Assembly: GCF_001612785.1 (NCBI RefSeq)
Contig: NZ_BDBC01000036.1
Span: 1-52,223 of the forward strand
Length of the DNA stretch: 52,223 bases
From: Nocardia beijingensis NBRC 16342
GTDB taxonomy: Bacteria > Actinomycetota > Actinomycetes > Mycobacteriales > Mycobacteriaceae
Reading direction: 5' to 3'
The notes under the pieces were generated by a model. The model did no database searches and was not told the origin of the DNA. It saw only the letters and a list, made by a program, of their open reading frames with translations. This document shows positions 25,728 to 34,232 of the stretch, one piece after another. Both the position numbers and the translations under genes were made by a program. The stretch's first letter is position 1; the number at the start of each line of letters is the position of its first letter.

Positions 25728-26559
25728 GTTCACGACCGACGGAAATGACGCGGCAGGCCGCGCCCGTGGCGGCGACAGCTACGACAACATCGAGCCCTGG
25801 TTCGAGAAGCTGGCCGCGATGGACGAGGGTGATCCGCACCGCGCGGCGCTGCGCGAAGAGGTGACCAGGCGGTGTCTTCCGCTCGCCGAGCACATCGCCA
25901 GGAAGTTCTCCGGGCGCGGTGAGGCATATGAGGATCTGCTGCAGATCGCCCGGGTCGGGCTGGTGCTCGCGGTGGACCGTTTCGACGTCTCACGCGGCAG
26001 TTCCTTCCTGGGATTCGCGGTCCCCACCATCATGGGCGAGGTGCGCAGGCACTTCCGCGACCACACCTGGTCGCTGCGAGTGCCGCGCCGGCTCAAGGAG
26101 ATTCAGCTGCGGATCGGCCCGGCCACCGAGACGTTGTCGCACCGCCTCGGGCGGATGCCGACGGCGAGGGAGATCGCCGAGGAACTGGACGTCGACCTCG
26201 TCGAGGTCACCCAGGCCCTCATCGCGGGCAACGCCTACCAGGCCAACTCGCTGGACGCGGCGGGTCGGGAGGACGGCGACGGTGCGCCGCAGTCGCTGGC
26301 CGACACGCTCGGCGCCGAGGAGCCGTGCTACGACCTGCTGGAGCAGGCGATGGCGGTGCGACCGCTGATCGCGGAGTTGCCGCCGCGCGATCGGCAGGTG
26401 TTGATCATGCGTTTCTACGAGTCGCGGACCCAGAGTCAGATCGCCGAAGAACTGGGCGTTTCCCAGATGCAGGTGTCGCGCATCCTGGCCAGGATTCTCA
26501 AGGACCTGCGCGAACGAGCGCTCGGCCCCGAGGAACAACTCGTGTCGAGCGCCGCCTGA
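25717..26559 (+). CDS. sigF: SigF-family (group 3, SigB/F/G type) RNA polymerase sigma factor
   Basis: The 280-residue protein starts at ATG 25717 behind GAACGAGG. Region 2 is LPLAEHIARKFSGRGEAYEDLLQIARVGLVLAVDRFDVSRGSSFLGFAVPTIMGEVRRHFRDHTWSLRVPRRLKE; region 3 includes LSHRLGRMPTAREIAEELDVDLVEV; region 4 is LPPRDRQVLIMRFYESRTQSQIAEELGVSQMQVSRILARIL. The combination is typical of stress/sporulation SigF proteins. Overlap with the anti-sigma gene and a SigF-type promoter in front of dps indicate autoregulation. The gene stops four bases before the convergent small gene. Confidence 0.93.
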   Translation: MTREFTTDGNDAAGRARGGDSYDNIEPWFEKLAAMDEGDPHRAALREEVTRRCLPLAEHIARKFSGRGEAYEDLLQIARVGLVLAVDRFDVSRGSSFLGFAVPTIMGEVRRHFRDHTWSLRVPRRLKEIQLRIGPATETLSHRLGRMPTAREIAEELDVDLVEVTQALIAGNAYQANSLDAAGREDGDGAPQSLADTLGAEEPCYDLLEQAMAVRPLIAELPPRDRQVLIMRFYESRTQSQIAEELGVSQMQVSRILARILKDLRERALGPEEQLVSSAA

Positions 26560-26563
26560 TCGC

Positions 26564-26797
26564 TCACGGGTTCGTGCGCGCGGCCGAGCCGGTCATCGGG
26601 GTGGCGGAGACCTCGCCGGTCCAGCCGCATGGCAGGGCGCAACTGGCGATGACCTTGGTCTCCAGATCGCCGTTGTCGTAGCGCACAGTGGTGGTCGCCG
26701 CGTAAGCGGGATATCCGCACGCTCGGCATTTGCCGAAGAAATCGAGGATCTCCTCGGCGCGGGAGTGCGCGATTCGTCGTGCGGGCTTGTCGTCCAT
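26564..26797 (-). CDS. Small conserved cysteine-containing protein
   Basis: The 77-residue protein has two cysteine clusters, CRACGYP near residue 24 and CALPCGWTG near residue 53, spaced like a small zinc-ribbon. The first cluster follows a helix (SRAEEILDFFGK), and the strand between them is TTTVRYDNGDLETKVIAS. It could bind zinc or nucleic acid, but I do not recognise a named family. It converges on sigF with a 4-base gap. Its start codon faces the regulatory region of the fadD fusion gene. Confidence 0.65.
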   Translation of the reverse strand: MDDKPARRIAHSRAEEILDFFGKCRACGYPAYAATTTVRYDNGDLETKVIASCALPCGWTGEVSATPMTGSAARTNP

Positions 26798-27006
26798 AAC
26801 CTCTCCAGCCAGCGTGCGGTCCTGCCGAGCAGGCGTCTGCGACGTTAGGATCGGGGGCCTTCACCCGCGGGAGTTTCGGTGATAGTTGGGCGGATTCACA
26901 GGCGTCGGGCGGGTGATTTGGGCCGGTTCCCAGGCGTAGGTGAATGCCGGGCAATCGCAGCGTATTTCCTGCGTATCGCTGGTAGCGGCGACGCCGTCCC
27001 GGCTAC

Positions 27007-27035
27007 TTGACCTCGCTTGTGACTGACGTTACAAA
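27007..27035 (+). promoter_or_regulatory. SigA-type promoter overlapped by a CRP-like operator
   Basis: TTGACC (27007-27012) and TACAAA (27030-27035) are 17 bases apart, a good vegetative promoter. Within it lies TGTGA-CTGACG-TTACA (27018-27033), one mismatch from the cAMP receptor protein consensus TGTGA-N6-TCACA. Because the site covers the spacer and the -10 box, binding would be expected to repress. The target is the SRPBCC-acyl-CoA synthetase gene at 27081. Confidence 0.6.
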
Positions 27036-27080
27036 GGAGCTACCCGCCGACCCGAAGTTCTTCGAACCGGCCGACGAGAA

Positions 27081-29201
27081 GTGCACAAGTTGGTTACCGA
27101 TGTCATCGACGTAGTCGCCGAATTCCCGATCGCCCGCAAGACCATGTGGAATCTGCTGCTCGAAGCGCAGACCTATCCGCGTATGTTCACCGGCATCGGC
27201 GCGTGCGAGCAGATCCAGTCCGCCGACGGCAATGTGGTCTGGCAGATGCGCGTCGGCACCTACGAGTCGGGCATTCGCACTCACCAGATCCGGGTGAGCG
27301 TGGGCCGGTGGTACGAGAGTTTCGAGATGCAGTACGCCGCCTTGGGCAGTTTCGCGTCGGTGCGGCTGCACGGTGACGAGGAACGCACCAAGATCACGGT
27401 CACCTATTTCGCGCCGAGCCGGGTGCACCCGCGGGTGGCCGAGCTGTCCAATGTGGCGATCGCGGAGTGGACCAAGAGCGGCCTGAAGCGGGTGGCCGAC
27501 GTCGCCAAGGGCGCGCGGACCTCCCTGGTCGTCAACGGCGAGGATTCGCCGATCCGGCGCAACGCGGGCGTGGCGCGGCAGATGGTGGCCACCGGCGTCG
27601 TGCTGCCGGTCCGCCTGGATCGCAGTCTCAAACAGCTTCGTTCGCTGGCGAAGTGGGGCTTCAATCTGGCGGGCGGGTACGCGGCGGGCGCGGCGTACGC
27701 CCCGGAGCGGACCGCGATCATCGACGACCGCGGCACCCGGTCCTTCGCCGACATGCACGAGCGGACCAACGCGCTGGCCGGTGCGATGGCCGCGCACGGC
27801 CTCGGTCCCGGCGACGCCGTCGGACTGCTGGCGCGCAACCACGCGGCCATGGTCGAATGCATGGTCGCCGCGGGCAAGTTGGGTGTGGACGTGGCCCTGC
27901 TGAACGCCGGGCTCGCGGGGCGCACCATCGAGGAGATCGTCCAGCGCGACCGCCTTTCGGCGCTGTTCGTCGACGGTGACCTGGAGGAGTTGGTGCGCTA
28001 TCTGCACGCCGACATCCCGCGCTACAACACCGACGAGCGCCCTCCGGCGCCGGACCGGACGACCGTGAACCAGCTCGTGGTCGAGGGACACACGACATTT
28101 CGCACGCCTGCCCAGCCGGGACGGCTGATCGTGCTCACCTCGGGGACCAGCGGTACGCCGAAGGGCGCGCGCAGGCCGCATCCGAAGGGCTTCGGGTCCA
28201 TCGCGGCCCTGCTGTCGCGCATCCCGATGCAGATGAACGAGACCATGCTCATCCCGGCGCCGCTGTTCCACACCTGGGGGCTGGCCGGCCTGCAACTGAG
28301 CACCGCGCTGCGCGCGACCGTGGTGCTCGCCGAACGATTCGACGCGGAGGACTGCCTGCGCCGCATCGCCGAGCACCAGGTCAACACGGTGATCGTGGTG
28401 CCGACCATGGTGCAGCGCATCCTCGATCTCCCCGCGCACGTGCGCGCTCGTTACGACACCTCCAGCCTGCGGCACATGATCAGCTGCGGTGCGCCGCTGG
28501 CCGGCGCGACCGTCGAGCGATTCATGGAGGCCTACGGCGACGTCCTCTACAACGTCTACGGCTCCACCGAGGTCTCCTGGGCGACCATCGCCACTCCGGA
28601 GGACCTGCACACCTCGCCGACCACGGCGGGGCGGCCGCCGCTCGGCACGAAGGTCGCCGTGCTCGGACCCGACCACCGCAGACTGCCGATCGGCGCCACG
28701 GGGCACATCTTCGTCGGCAACCACATGCTGTTCGACGGCTACGTCAACGCGGCGCCGCCGGATGAGGCGCACGGCATGCTCGACACCGGCGACCTCGGCT
28801 ACCTCGACGCCGCGGGCCGGTTGTTCATCGCGGGCCGGGACGACGAGATGATCATCTCCGGCGGCGAGAATGTCTTCCCGCGCCCGGTCGAGGAGGCGCT
28901 CGCGCACCTGCCGCAGGTCAGCGACGTCGCGGTGGTCGGTGTGCCGGACCGCGAATTCGGTCAGCGACTGGCGGCGTTCGTGGTGAAACGCGAAGGCTCC
29001 GGCCTCGATTCGGACATGGTGCGCACCTACATCCGCAATCGCCTGAGCCGCTTCTCGGTGCCGCGCGACGTCACCTTCCTCTCGGCGCTGCCGCGCGGCG
29101 ACACGGGCAAGATCCTCAAGCGTCTGCTCGCCGGTCCCGGCGCGTCCGAGCCGGAGCTGCCACCGTCGATCAACGGTCTCGGCACCGCGGGCTCGCCATG
29201 A
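27081..29201 (+). CDS. SRPBCC domain fused to an acyl-CoA synthetase (FadD type)
   Basis: The 706-residue protein starts at GTG 27081. Residues 1 to about 150 form a SRPBCC/START-like lipid-binding domain (VIDVVAEFPIARKTMWNLLLEAQTYPRMFTGIGACEQI ... NVAIAEWTKSGLKRVADVAKG). The adenylate-forming domain follows from about residue 200, with the ATP-binding loop LTSGTSGTPKGARRPHP, YGSTEVSWATIATPED, DTGDLGYLDAAGRLFIAGRDDEMIISGGENV and the catalytic lysine in RGDTGKILKR. It should activate a fatty acid to its CoA ester; the N-terminal domain may deliver or sense the lipid. It converges with a WS/DGAT acyltransferase gene. Fusion is unusual, but both parts are continuous in one uninterrupted frame. 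Confidence 0.88.
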   Translation: MHKLVTDVIDVVAEFPIARKTMWNLLLEAQTYPRMFTGIGACEQIQSADGNVVWQMRVGTYESGIRTHQIRVSVGRWYESFEMQYAALGSFASVRLHGDEERTKITVTYFAPSRVHPRVAELSNVAIAEWTKSGLKRVADVAKGARTSLVVNGEDSPIRRNAGVARQMVATGVVLPVRLDRSLKQLRSLAKWGFNLAGGYAAGAAYAPERTAIIDDRGTRSFADMHERTNALAGAMAAHGLGPGDAVGLLARNHAAMVECMVAAGKLGVDVALLNAGLAGRTIEEIVQRDRLSALFVDGDLEELVRYLHADIPRYNTDERPPAPDRTTVNQLVVEGHTTFRTPAQPGRLIVLTSGTSGTPKGARRPHPKGFGSIAALLSRIPMQMNETMLIPAPLFHTWGLAGLQLSTALRATVVLAERFDAEDCLRRIAEHQVNTVIVVPTMVQRILDLPAHVRARYDTSSLRHMISCGAPLAGATVERFMEAYGDVLYNVYGSTEVSWATIATPEDLHTSPTTAGRPPLGTKVAVLGPDHRRLPIGATGHIFVGNHMLFDGYVNAAPPDEAHGMLDTGDLGYLDAAGRLFIAGRDDEMIISGGENVFPRPVEEALAHLPQVSDVAVVGVPDREFGQRLAAFVVKREGSGLDSDMVRTYIRNRLSRFSVPRDVTFLSALPRGDTGKILKRLLAGPGASEPELPPSINGLGTAGSP

Positions 29202-29213
29202 CCTTCCGGCGGC

Positions 29214-29244
29214 GCTCCCGCTCGCCGGGCCGTGCGGCGGGAGC
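29214..29244. terminator. Bidirectional hairpin between converging fadD and WS/DGAT genes
   Basis: GCTCCCGC (29214-29221) pairs with GCGGGAGC (29237-29244) across a 15-base loop. It fills the 43-base space between two converging stop codons. Confidence 0.45.
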
Positions 29245-30612
29245 TCAGTAGACGGTGTCCTCCAGATCGGTCAGCGCGGCTTCCAGGTGATCGAGCAGTC
29301 TGGCCACATCCGGCACGCCGCGGCGGCAGGCGACGATGCCGATGTCCAGGCTGTCGGCGTTGCTGGTGAGGGTGATGTTCACCGCCTGTCCGTCGAGCGG
29401 GATCGACAGCGGATAGCTGGCCGCGACGCGCGCACCGTTCCAGTACTGCGGTTCGCGTGGCCCGGGAATGTTGGAGATGACGATGTTGAACGGCGGACTG
29501 GTCAGCGCGGCCGTCGCGGGAAGCAGCAGCGACAGGGCGAGCGGACTGAGCGTCAGCGCCGACAGTGAGACCGCCTGGACGGGGGAGAGCGCGCGGTAGA
29601 TCTCTTTGCTGCGATGCATCGAGGTGCTGATCGCCGCCAGCCGCGCGGCCGGATCGGGCAGGTCGGTGGCGAGATTGCACAGCAGCGCGGCCACGGCGTT
29701 GCCCCCGCCGTCGCCGTCGTCGGATTCGGGACGCAGCGAGACCGGCACCATGGCGATCAGCGGCTTGTCCGGCAGGGCGACGTGTTCGAGCAGGTAGGCG
29801 CGTAGCGCGCCCGCCGACATGGCCAGCACCACGTCGTTGAGCGTGGTGCCGGTCATCTTCTTGACCTGCCGGATCCGGTCCAGCGGCCAGGAGCGGGCGG
29901 CGCAGCGGCGAGCCCCGCCGATCGGGACGTTGAACATGGTGCGCGGCGCGGCGAAGGGCAGCGTCAGCTGCTGCTCCAGCAGCGCGGTACGGGCCAGGCG
30001 CAGGGCCGATGGCGCCGAGCCCGCCGCGGCGAGCAGGGCGCGCGCCCGGCCTGCGAGGGTCTGCCGCTCGCGCGGTGCGTGCGCGCGGCGGCCGGTCGAC
30101 GGCGGGAGATGCCAGGGCACCAGCGCTTCGCCGGAATCCGGATCGGTGGTGAGCGTTCGCTGCAACAGGCGCTGGGCGCCGACGCCGTCGATGAGGGCGT
30201 GGTGCATCTTCGCGTACAAGCCGACCCGGTCGCCTGCGAGCCCTTCGATCAGATGCGCCTCCCACAGCGGCCGGTGGCGGTCGAGCAGCGTGCTGTGCAG
30301 TGCCGCCGCCACCTCCGTCACCGCGTCCAGGCCACCCGCTTCCGGCAGCGCCCATCGCTGCACGTGATAGTCGAGATCGACAGCGCTGTCCACGGTCCAG
30401 GCCAGCTGCGGAGTGCCGAACAGGCGAGCAGGGCGCTTACGGAACGTGGGGTGGAAGTGCTGGTCGGCCGCCAGCGTGGCGTACGCGCGCCGGGCGAATT
30501 CGGGTCCGGTGCCGTCGACGGGGTCGAAGATCGACAGCGAACCGACGTGCATCGGATGCTCGCGGGATTCCGCGATGAGGAACAGGGCGTCCACCGGCGA
30601 GATGAATTCCAT
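29245..30612 (-). CDS. Wax ester synthase/diacylglycerol acyltransferase (WS/DGAT)
   Basis: The 455-residue protein begins MEFISPVDALFLIAESREHPMHVGSLSIF, a typical WS/DGAT start. It carries the catalytic HHxxxDG motif as HHALIDG at residues 137-143 and the conserved NVPIGG and PFNIVISNIPGP motifs of the C-terminal half. The family esterifies acyl-CoA to diacylglycerol or fatty alcohols, making storage triacylglycerol or wax esters. The convergent acyl-CoA synthetase may supply its substrate. A GGAGG-like ribosome binding site lies just upstream of the start. Mycolic-acid bacteria usually carry many paralogues. Confidence 0.92.
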   Translation of the reverse strand: MEFISPVDALFLIAESREHPMHVGSLSIFDPVDGTGPEFARRAYATLAADQHFHPTFRKRPARLFGTPQLAWTVDSAVDLDYHVQRWALPEAGGLDAVTEVAAALHSTLLDRHRPLWEAHLIEGLAGDRVGLYAKMHHALIDGVGAQRLLQRTLTTDPDSGEALVPWHLPPSTGRRAHAPRERQTLAGRARALLAAAGSAPSALRLARTALLEQQLTLPFAAPRTMFNVPIGGARRCAARSWPLDRIRQVKKMTGTTLNDVVLAMSAGALRAYLLEHVALPDKPLIAMVPVSLRPESDDGDGGGNAVAALLCNLATDLPDPAARLAAISTSMHRSKEIYRALSPVQAVSLSALTLSPLALSLLLPATAALTSPPFNIVISNIPGPREPQYWNGARVAASYPLSIPLDGQAVNITLTSNADSLDIGIVACRRGVPDVARLLDHLEAALTDLEDTVY

Positions 30613-30792
30613 GGGCAGTTCCCTCCTGGCGACGCCGCAGCTGCGCCACGGTTCGGTTGCGGACCGTGGAAGGTCGCCGGACTGCGCGCGGCGCGGAGAA
30701 CTACGCCGGTCGGACGACGATCCACCACCGATTGATTCGATGCCGAATCCGGACCGGCTGGGCGGTTCGTCGCGGAATTGTGCGGGCTGGCC

Positions 30793-31443
30793 TCAGGACA
30801 GGCGGCTGACCGGCCAGTCCTGCGGCAGTGCGAGGCGTTCGCTGATCATGCTGATCGCCGTGTGCAGCGCCTGGATCTCGTCGACGCCGCTGGCCAGCGC
30901 CGCGCCCTGCTTGCTGATGTGGAATCGGCACAGGTGCTCGCGCCGGTCGGCCGCCAGATACGGCCTGCCGATGATGATCGACAACGAGCTGTCGGCCTCG
31001 TGCAGGGTGCGAGCCGCGATGAGCGCCTGCGGCTCGCTGGTCACGGTCGTGGCGGCGCGGGAGGGACGGGTGGGTGCGGCGGGGAACCCGGGATCGGACG
31101 GATCGGTCACCGGGAAGTGCGCGCCGTGGCTGTTCGCTTGCCGCAACTCGTGCGCGATCTCCTGGAACGCCCGGTAGAGCGCGGCGATGGAATCGACGCC
31201 GTGCGCCCATCGTTCGCCGATGCCCTGGATGCGGAAACCGCACACCACACCGGTGTCGCCCGGCGCCATCTGCGGTTTGCCCACCTCGATGGAGACTTCT
31301 CGCGTGGCATCGGAGACGGTGCGGGTGGCGATCACCTCTCTGATCCGCCGCCATTTCATGCTCGCGATCGCTGCGCTGTGCTCGGATTCGCGCACTGCGA
31401 ACGTGGTCGTGTCACCAGTGACCCGCGCCGGTATCGCTCTCAT
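30793..31443 (-). CDS. Hypothetical protein made of two tandem copies of a DUF6968-like domain
   Basis: ATG at 31443 gives 216 residues; the frame is open further (an ATG at 31518), and a later ATG at 31359 lies closer to the first domain. The protein contains two similar halves: REVIATRTVSDATREVSIEVGKP ... GVDSIAALYRAFQEIAHEL and QALIAARTLHEADSSLSIIIGRP ... GVDEIQALHTAISMISERL. Each resembles the small uncharacterised DUF6968-type domain common in Nocardia. There are no membrane or signal segments. It lies alone between the WS/DGAT gene and a divergent gene. No function can be assigned. Confidence 0.7.
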   Translation of the reverse strand: MRAIPARVTGDTTTFAVRESEHSAAIASMKWRRIREVIATRTVSDATREVSIEVGKPQMAPGDTGVVCGFRIQGIGERWAHGVDSIAALYRAFQEIAHELRQANSHGAHFPVTDPSDPGFPAAPTRPSRAATTVTSEPQALIAARTLHEADSSLSIIIGRPYLAADRREHLCRFHISKQGAALASGVDEIQALHTAISMISERLALPQDWPVSRLS

Positions 31444-31624
31444 GAATTCTGGAGTACCCAAGTTCGGCCCCGGTTTATCCTGCGGTTCGAGGTGACCTGG
31501 AACGCAGCGAGGAGACACGCCGTATCGGCAAAAGGGCTACCGGACGGTTAACGCGCCGCGCGTTTGGCAGGCTGTCGCCGAGGGTGTGATGGTGGGGCCG
31601 CGACGATGAGGAGGGGCGGACGAA

Positions 31625-32137
31625 GTGGTAACGATTGCGCAGTTGCGAGCGGTTTTGTCGATCTTGCGCGTCGACCCGGACGAGGTCGGCGCACGCGCGG
31701 GCGAGACGGGTCTGCACGGTCCTGACGCCGAACGCGTCCTACTGATCGGTTTGCTACACCGGATCGCGAGCAGCGAACTGCGCCACGTGGTCACCACGAC
31801 GATGGACGACGAGGAGGCCGCACGGGCCGCCGCGGTCAGCACCCTGCCGGTGAACGGCGAGAACCCCACCGAGCAGGTGCGTTTCGACGCGCACTGGCTG
31901 CACGACCGCATCGGCGCGCTGGCGGCGGGCACGACCGTGGACCCGGTGCCGGTCCTGCTCGACGCCGCCGCGCGGTCGGCGGACGCCGCAGAGGTCCTGC
32001 TGCTGCTCAGCCGCAATCCCCGCGGCCGGGACGCGGATACCAGGTGGGAGCGTGCGCTCGACGACCTGGGGCGCGCCTATCACTTGATCAACGACGAGCG
32101 GGTGGGTCGCTCGAACACGACGACCGCGCCGCTGTAA
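31625..32137 (+). CDS. Hypothetical helical protein
   Basis: The 170-residue frame starts at GTG 31625 with GAGG-rich sequence upstream. It is mostly alpha-helical by residue pattern (LLIGLLHRIASSELRHVVTTTMDDEEAARAAAV, VLLDAAARSADAAEVLLLLS), has no cysteine, no signal peptide and no membrane segment. I do not recognise the family. Its stop codon lies in the loop of a strong terminator hairpin, which supports that the frame is genuinely expressed. Codon composition matches its neighbours. Confidence 0.65.
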   Translation: MVTIAQLRAVLSILRVDPDEVGARAGETGLHGPDAERVLLIGLLHRIASSELRHVVTTTMDDEEAARAAAVSTLPVNGENPTEQVRFDAHWLHDRIGALAAGTTVDPVPVLLDAAARSADAAEVLLLLSRNPRGRDADTRWERALDDLGRAYHLINDERVGRSNTTTAPL

Positions 32138-32187
32138 CGGCGCGGTCGGTCGGAGGCCTTCGCCCGGCGGCATGCGGCGCCGCCGGG
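32121..32187. terminator. Pair of terminator hairpins between converging genes, one with the stop codon in its loop
   Basis: Hairpin 1 pairs CGACCGCGCCG (32121-32131) with CGGCGCGGTCG (32138-32148); its 6-base loop CTGTAA contains the TAA stop of the upstream gene. Hairpin 2 pairs CCCGGCGGC (32163-32171) with GCCGCCGGG (32179-32187). Together they can terminate both converging transcripts. Confidence 0.75.
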
Positions 32188-32193
32188 ATCTCG

Positions 32194-32961
32194 CTACTTG
32201 GCGGGTTGGGCCGGAGCGGACTGGACGGGCTTGTCGGCGAAGCGGGTGGTGCCGTCGGCCGCCTGCAGCGTGGTGAGCAGATCGACACCGGCCACGACGA
32301 GCGTGGGGCCGCCGACCGCGATGGTTCCGAGAATGCCGCCGAGGCTGGCTCCGGTCAGCAGACCGGCCACGCAACCGAGGGCGATGGTCACCAGGCAGCC
32401 GATCGTGGCGCCGATGGCGGTGCCGACGAAACCGCCGATGGCGGTGGCGAGTCCGAACTGGCTGGCGAATTCGTCCCTGGCGCGCTGATTCTCGGTCATC
32501 GACGCGACCGGCTTGGCCACCAGCGGCTCGCTGATCGCGATGCCTTCGGGCCTGGTCGGCTTCAGCTCGAGCACCGTGCTGTCCTTCTTCAGCTCCGGGC
32601 GCACCGGGATGGCGGTCCCCGCGACCCGGAAGTCGAGCGGCAACGTCATCGCGACGTGGCCGTCGCGGTCCCGGATGTCGACCACGTCGATCACGTGCGC
32701 GATGTCGGCCGGGGCGCCGGTGCGGTCGACGAGCACCCCGTCGCGCTCAATCAGTCGAGCGTTCTCGTCGCCCGCGGGCTGATCCCGCAGGGCCTTGGAC
32801 AACTCGAAGGTTCCGCCCCTGAGCGCGGCGACGACCGTCTGATCGACGATCTTGGCCGAGTAGGTGATGTCGGGGGTGGGCTCGGCGTGAGCGACACCCG
32901 CGCCGACGGTCAGCGAGCCGATGGCGAGTATCGCTGCCGCAGTGATGCCGCGGAGTTGCAT
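32194..32961 (-). CDS. Secreted hypothetical protein with glycine-rich hydrophobic C-terminal region
   Basis: The 255-residue protein has a classical signal peptide (MQLRGITAAAILAIGSLTVG, cleavage predicted after AHA at about residue 26). A mature beta-rich region follows (SAKIVDQTVVAALRGGTFEL ... HVAMTLPLDFRV). Residues about 165-225 are glycine- and alanine-rich and hydrophobic (GLATAIGGFVGTAIGATIG, GCVAGLLTGASLGGILGTIA), resembling a glycine zipper that could insert into membranes. Similar proteins occur in many Nocardia genomes, but their role is unknown. A terminator pair lies at its 3' side. Confidence 0.75.
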   Translation of the reverse strand: MQLRGITAAAILAIGSLTVGAGVAHAEPTPDITYSAKIVDQTVVAALRGGTFELSKALRDQPAGDENARLIERDGVLVDRTGAPADIAHVIDVVDIRDRDGHVAMTLPLDFRVAGTAIPVRPELKKDSTVLELKPTRPEGIAISEPLVAKPVASMTENQRARDEFASQFGLATAIGGFVGTAIGATIGCLVTIALGCVAGLLTGASLGGILGTIAVGGPTLVVAGVDLLTTLQAADGTTRFADKPVQSAPAQPAK

Positions 32962-33098
32962 GTTTCGTCCATTCCTTCATCGGGTTCACACCTGCGTCCA
33001 GCACGGCCGGACCCGCGCACTCCGGCGGCGCAAGAGCAGTCGTCCAGGGTCGCTGAGCAGCCTAGCAGCGCCCACAGCAACCTATGAGCGTTCCGGCT

Positions 33099-33137
33099 CG
33101 GCCGGTCGGAGATCTCGAAAAATTCTCCGACCGGCCG
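33099..33137 (-). terminator. Long terminator hairpin downstream of the XRE-like gene
   Basis: CGGCCGGTCGGAGA (33099-33112) and TCTCCGACCGGCCG (33124-33137) form a perfect 14-bp stem around an 11-base A/T-containing loop. It starts 18 bases beyond the stop of the minus-strand regulator gene. Confidence 0.8.
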
Positions 33138-33155
33138 GGATTCGGATCGTCCGGC

Positions 33156-33521
33156 TCAGCGCGCCGCGGCGAGTTCGCCCGCCTGCTCGGCGCGCAGGAT
33201 CGTCGCGCTGGTGCCCGGCGGCCATTCGAGGCCGGCGTCGAGCCGGTCGAGGACATCGGCGTCCGGCCGCGGATTGCGGGACCGCTCGATCTCGCTGATC
33301 ACCTTGGCCGGCGGGCCGCCGTTGCCCGCCACGTCCGCCTGCGTCCACTTCATCTCCCGCCGCCGCGCACGCACGCGCGTGGCCAGCGCGTCGAGGTCGA
33401 GCGCGATAGCCGTCTGGACCTGCTGCGGCACCGTTCCCGCTGGTGCGCCGTGCTCGTCGTCCCGCTGCTGTTCCCGCAGCATTCCGCTGGTGATCAGCCG
33501 GGACCGTTTCCGCCTACCCAT
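33156..33521 (-). CDS. XRE-family helix-turn-helix regulator
   Basis: ATG at 33521 gives 121 residues, with GGGAGAG upstream; the frame is open to 33572. After a basic leader (MGRRKRSRLITSG) and a linker, residues about 45-110 form an XRE-type HTH domain: LATRVRARRREMKWTQADVAGNGGPPAKVISEIERSRNPRPDADVLDRLDAGLEWPPGTSATIL. The recognition helix region (GPPAKVISEIERS) is recognisable. It probably binds an operator as a dimer; targets are not evident, though its own upstream region is the first candidate. It is flanked by a strong terminator. Confidence 0.7.
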   Translation of the reverse strand: MGRRKRSRLITSGMLREQQRDDEHGAPAGTVPQQVQTAIALDLDALATRVRARRREMKWTQADVAGNGGPPAKVISEIERSRNPRPDADVLDRLDAGLEWPPGTSATILRAEQAGELAAAR

Positions 33522-33660
33522 TTTCGCCACACGCTCTCCCATCCTCGGTCGAGTCGATCGATTGCGTCGCACTGCTCCGGCGGGCGGGCGGCGCCCACCG
33601 CGCCGGGAACGCTGAACATCATGGGGGAGCGCGGGTGCGGACCTCGCTCGACGCGCCGGG

Positions 33661-34146
33661 TCAGTCCGAGTGGCCCTCCGGTTGCAGGATCAGCACCGGG
33701 ATCTCGCGCTCGGTCCAGGATTGGTAGGTGTCGAAGTCCGCGTAGAGGGCTACGAGCAAGGGCCACAAGCGATTCTTCTCCTCCGGGCTCGCCACCCTGG
33801 CGCGGACGCGGCGGTGCTCGGCGCCGATCTGCACCCGGGTCGACGGATGCGCCAACAGGTTGAAGTACCACTGCGGATGGTTCGGCAATCCGCCTTGGGA
33901 GGCGACTACCACCAGGTCGGGGCCGTCGACGAGGTACAGCAGCGGAACGGTGAACAGCTTGCCCGATTTACGGCCCCGATGCTCGAGCAGCAAGGTCGGC
34001 ACCGGTTTGCGGAAGCCGGCGCCGATCCGCCAGCGTCCGCCGACGCGCCCTCCGGTCCGGCGGTATATCCAGGTCTGCGCTCTGGACATGTACTTGATGA
34101 CGGTCGTGACCAGCGGTGCGTCGAGGTTGCGCGGCCGGTTCGGCAT
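33661..34146 (-). CDS. Deazaflavin (F420)-dependent nitroreductase-family protein (Ddn/DUF385 type)
   Basis: The 161-residue protein shows the Ddn-family core PTLLLEHRGRKSGKLFTVPLLYLVDGPDLVVVASQGGLPNHPQWYFNLLAHPSTRVQIG, the split-barrel F420-binding region. These enzymes reduce quinones, enones or other substrates with reduced F420. The start is supported by AAGGGGGTG. It is divergent from the mycofactocin-type SDR gene and shares with it a 171-base region that holds one copy of the cluster operator, so it may belong to the same regulon. Confidence 0.88.
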   Translation of the reverse strand: MPNRPRNLDAPLVTTVIKYMSRAQTWIYRRTGGRVGGRWRIGAGFRKPVPTLLLEHRGRKSGKLFTVPLLYLVDGPDLVVVASQGGLPNHPQWYFNLLAHPSTRVQIGAEHRRVRARVASPEEKNRLWPLLVALYADFDTYQSWTEREIPVLILQPEGHSD

Positions 34147-34232
34147 CAGCGCTCACCCCCTTCGGGCGGGAGTGCGGCGGTGGCTTCGAGGGCGGTGTCG
34201 AATGTTTGATCCATACGTGTGTCCGTAGTATC

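Noticed and set aside
27003..28907. 634-codon open frame on the minus strand opposite the fadD fusion
   Set aside because: Antisense shadow of an adenylate-forming enzyme with intact motifs on the plus strand.
33084..33863. Plus-strand frame over the terminator, XRE gene and Ddn gene
   Set aside because: It overlaps two minus-strand genes with clear domains and contains a terminator stem in its first codons.
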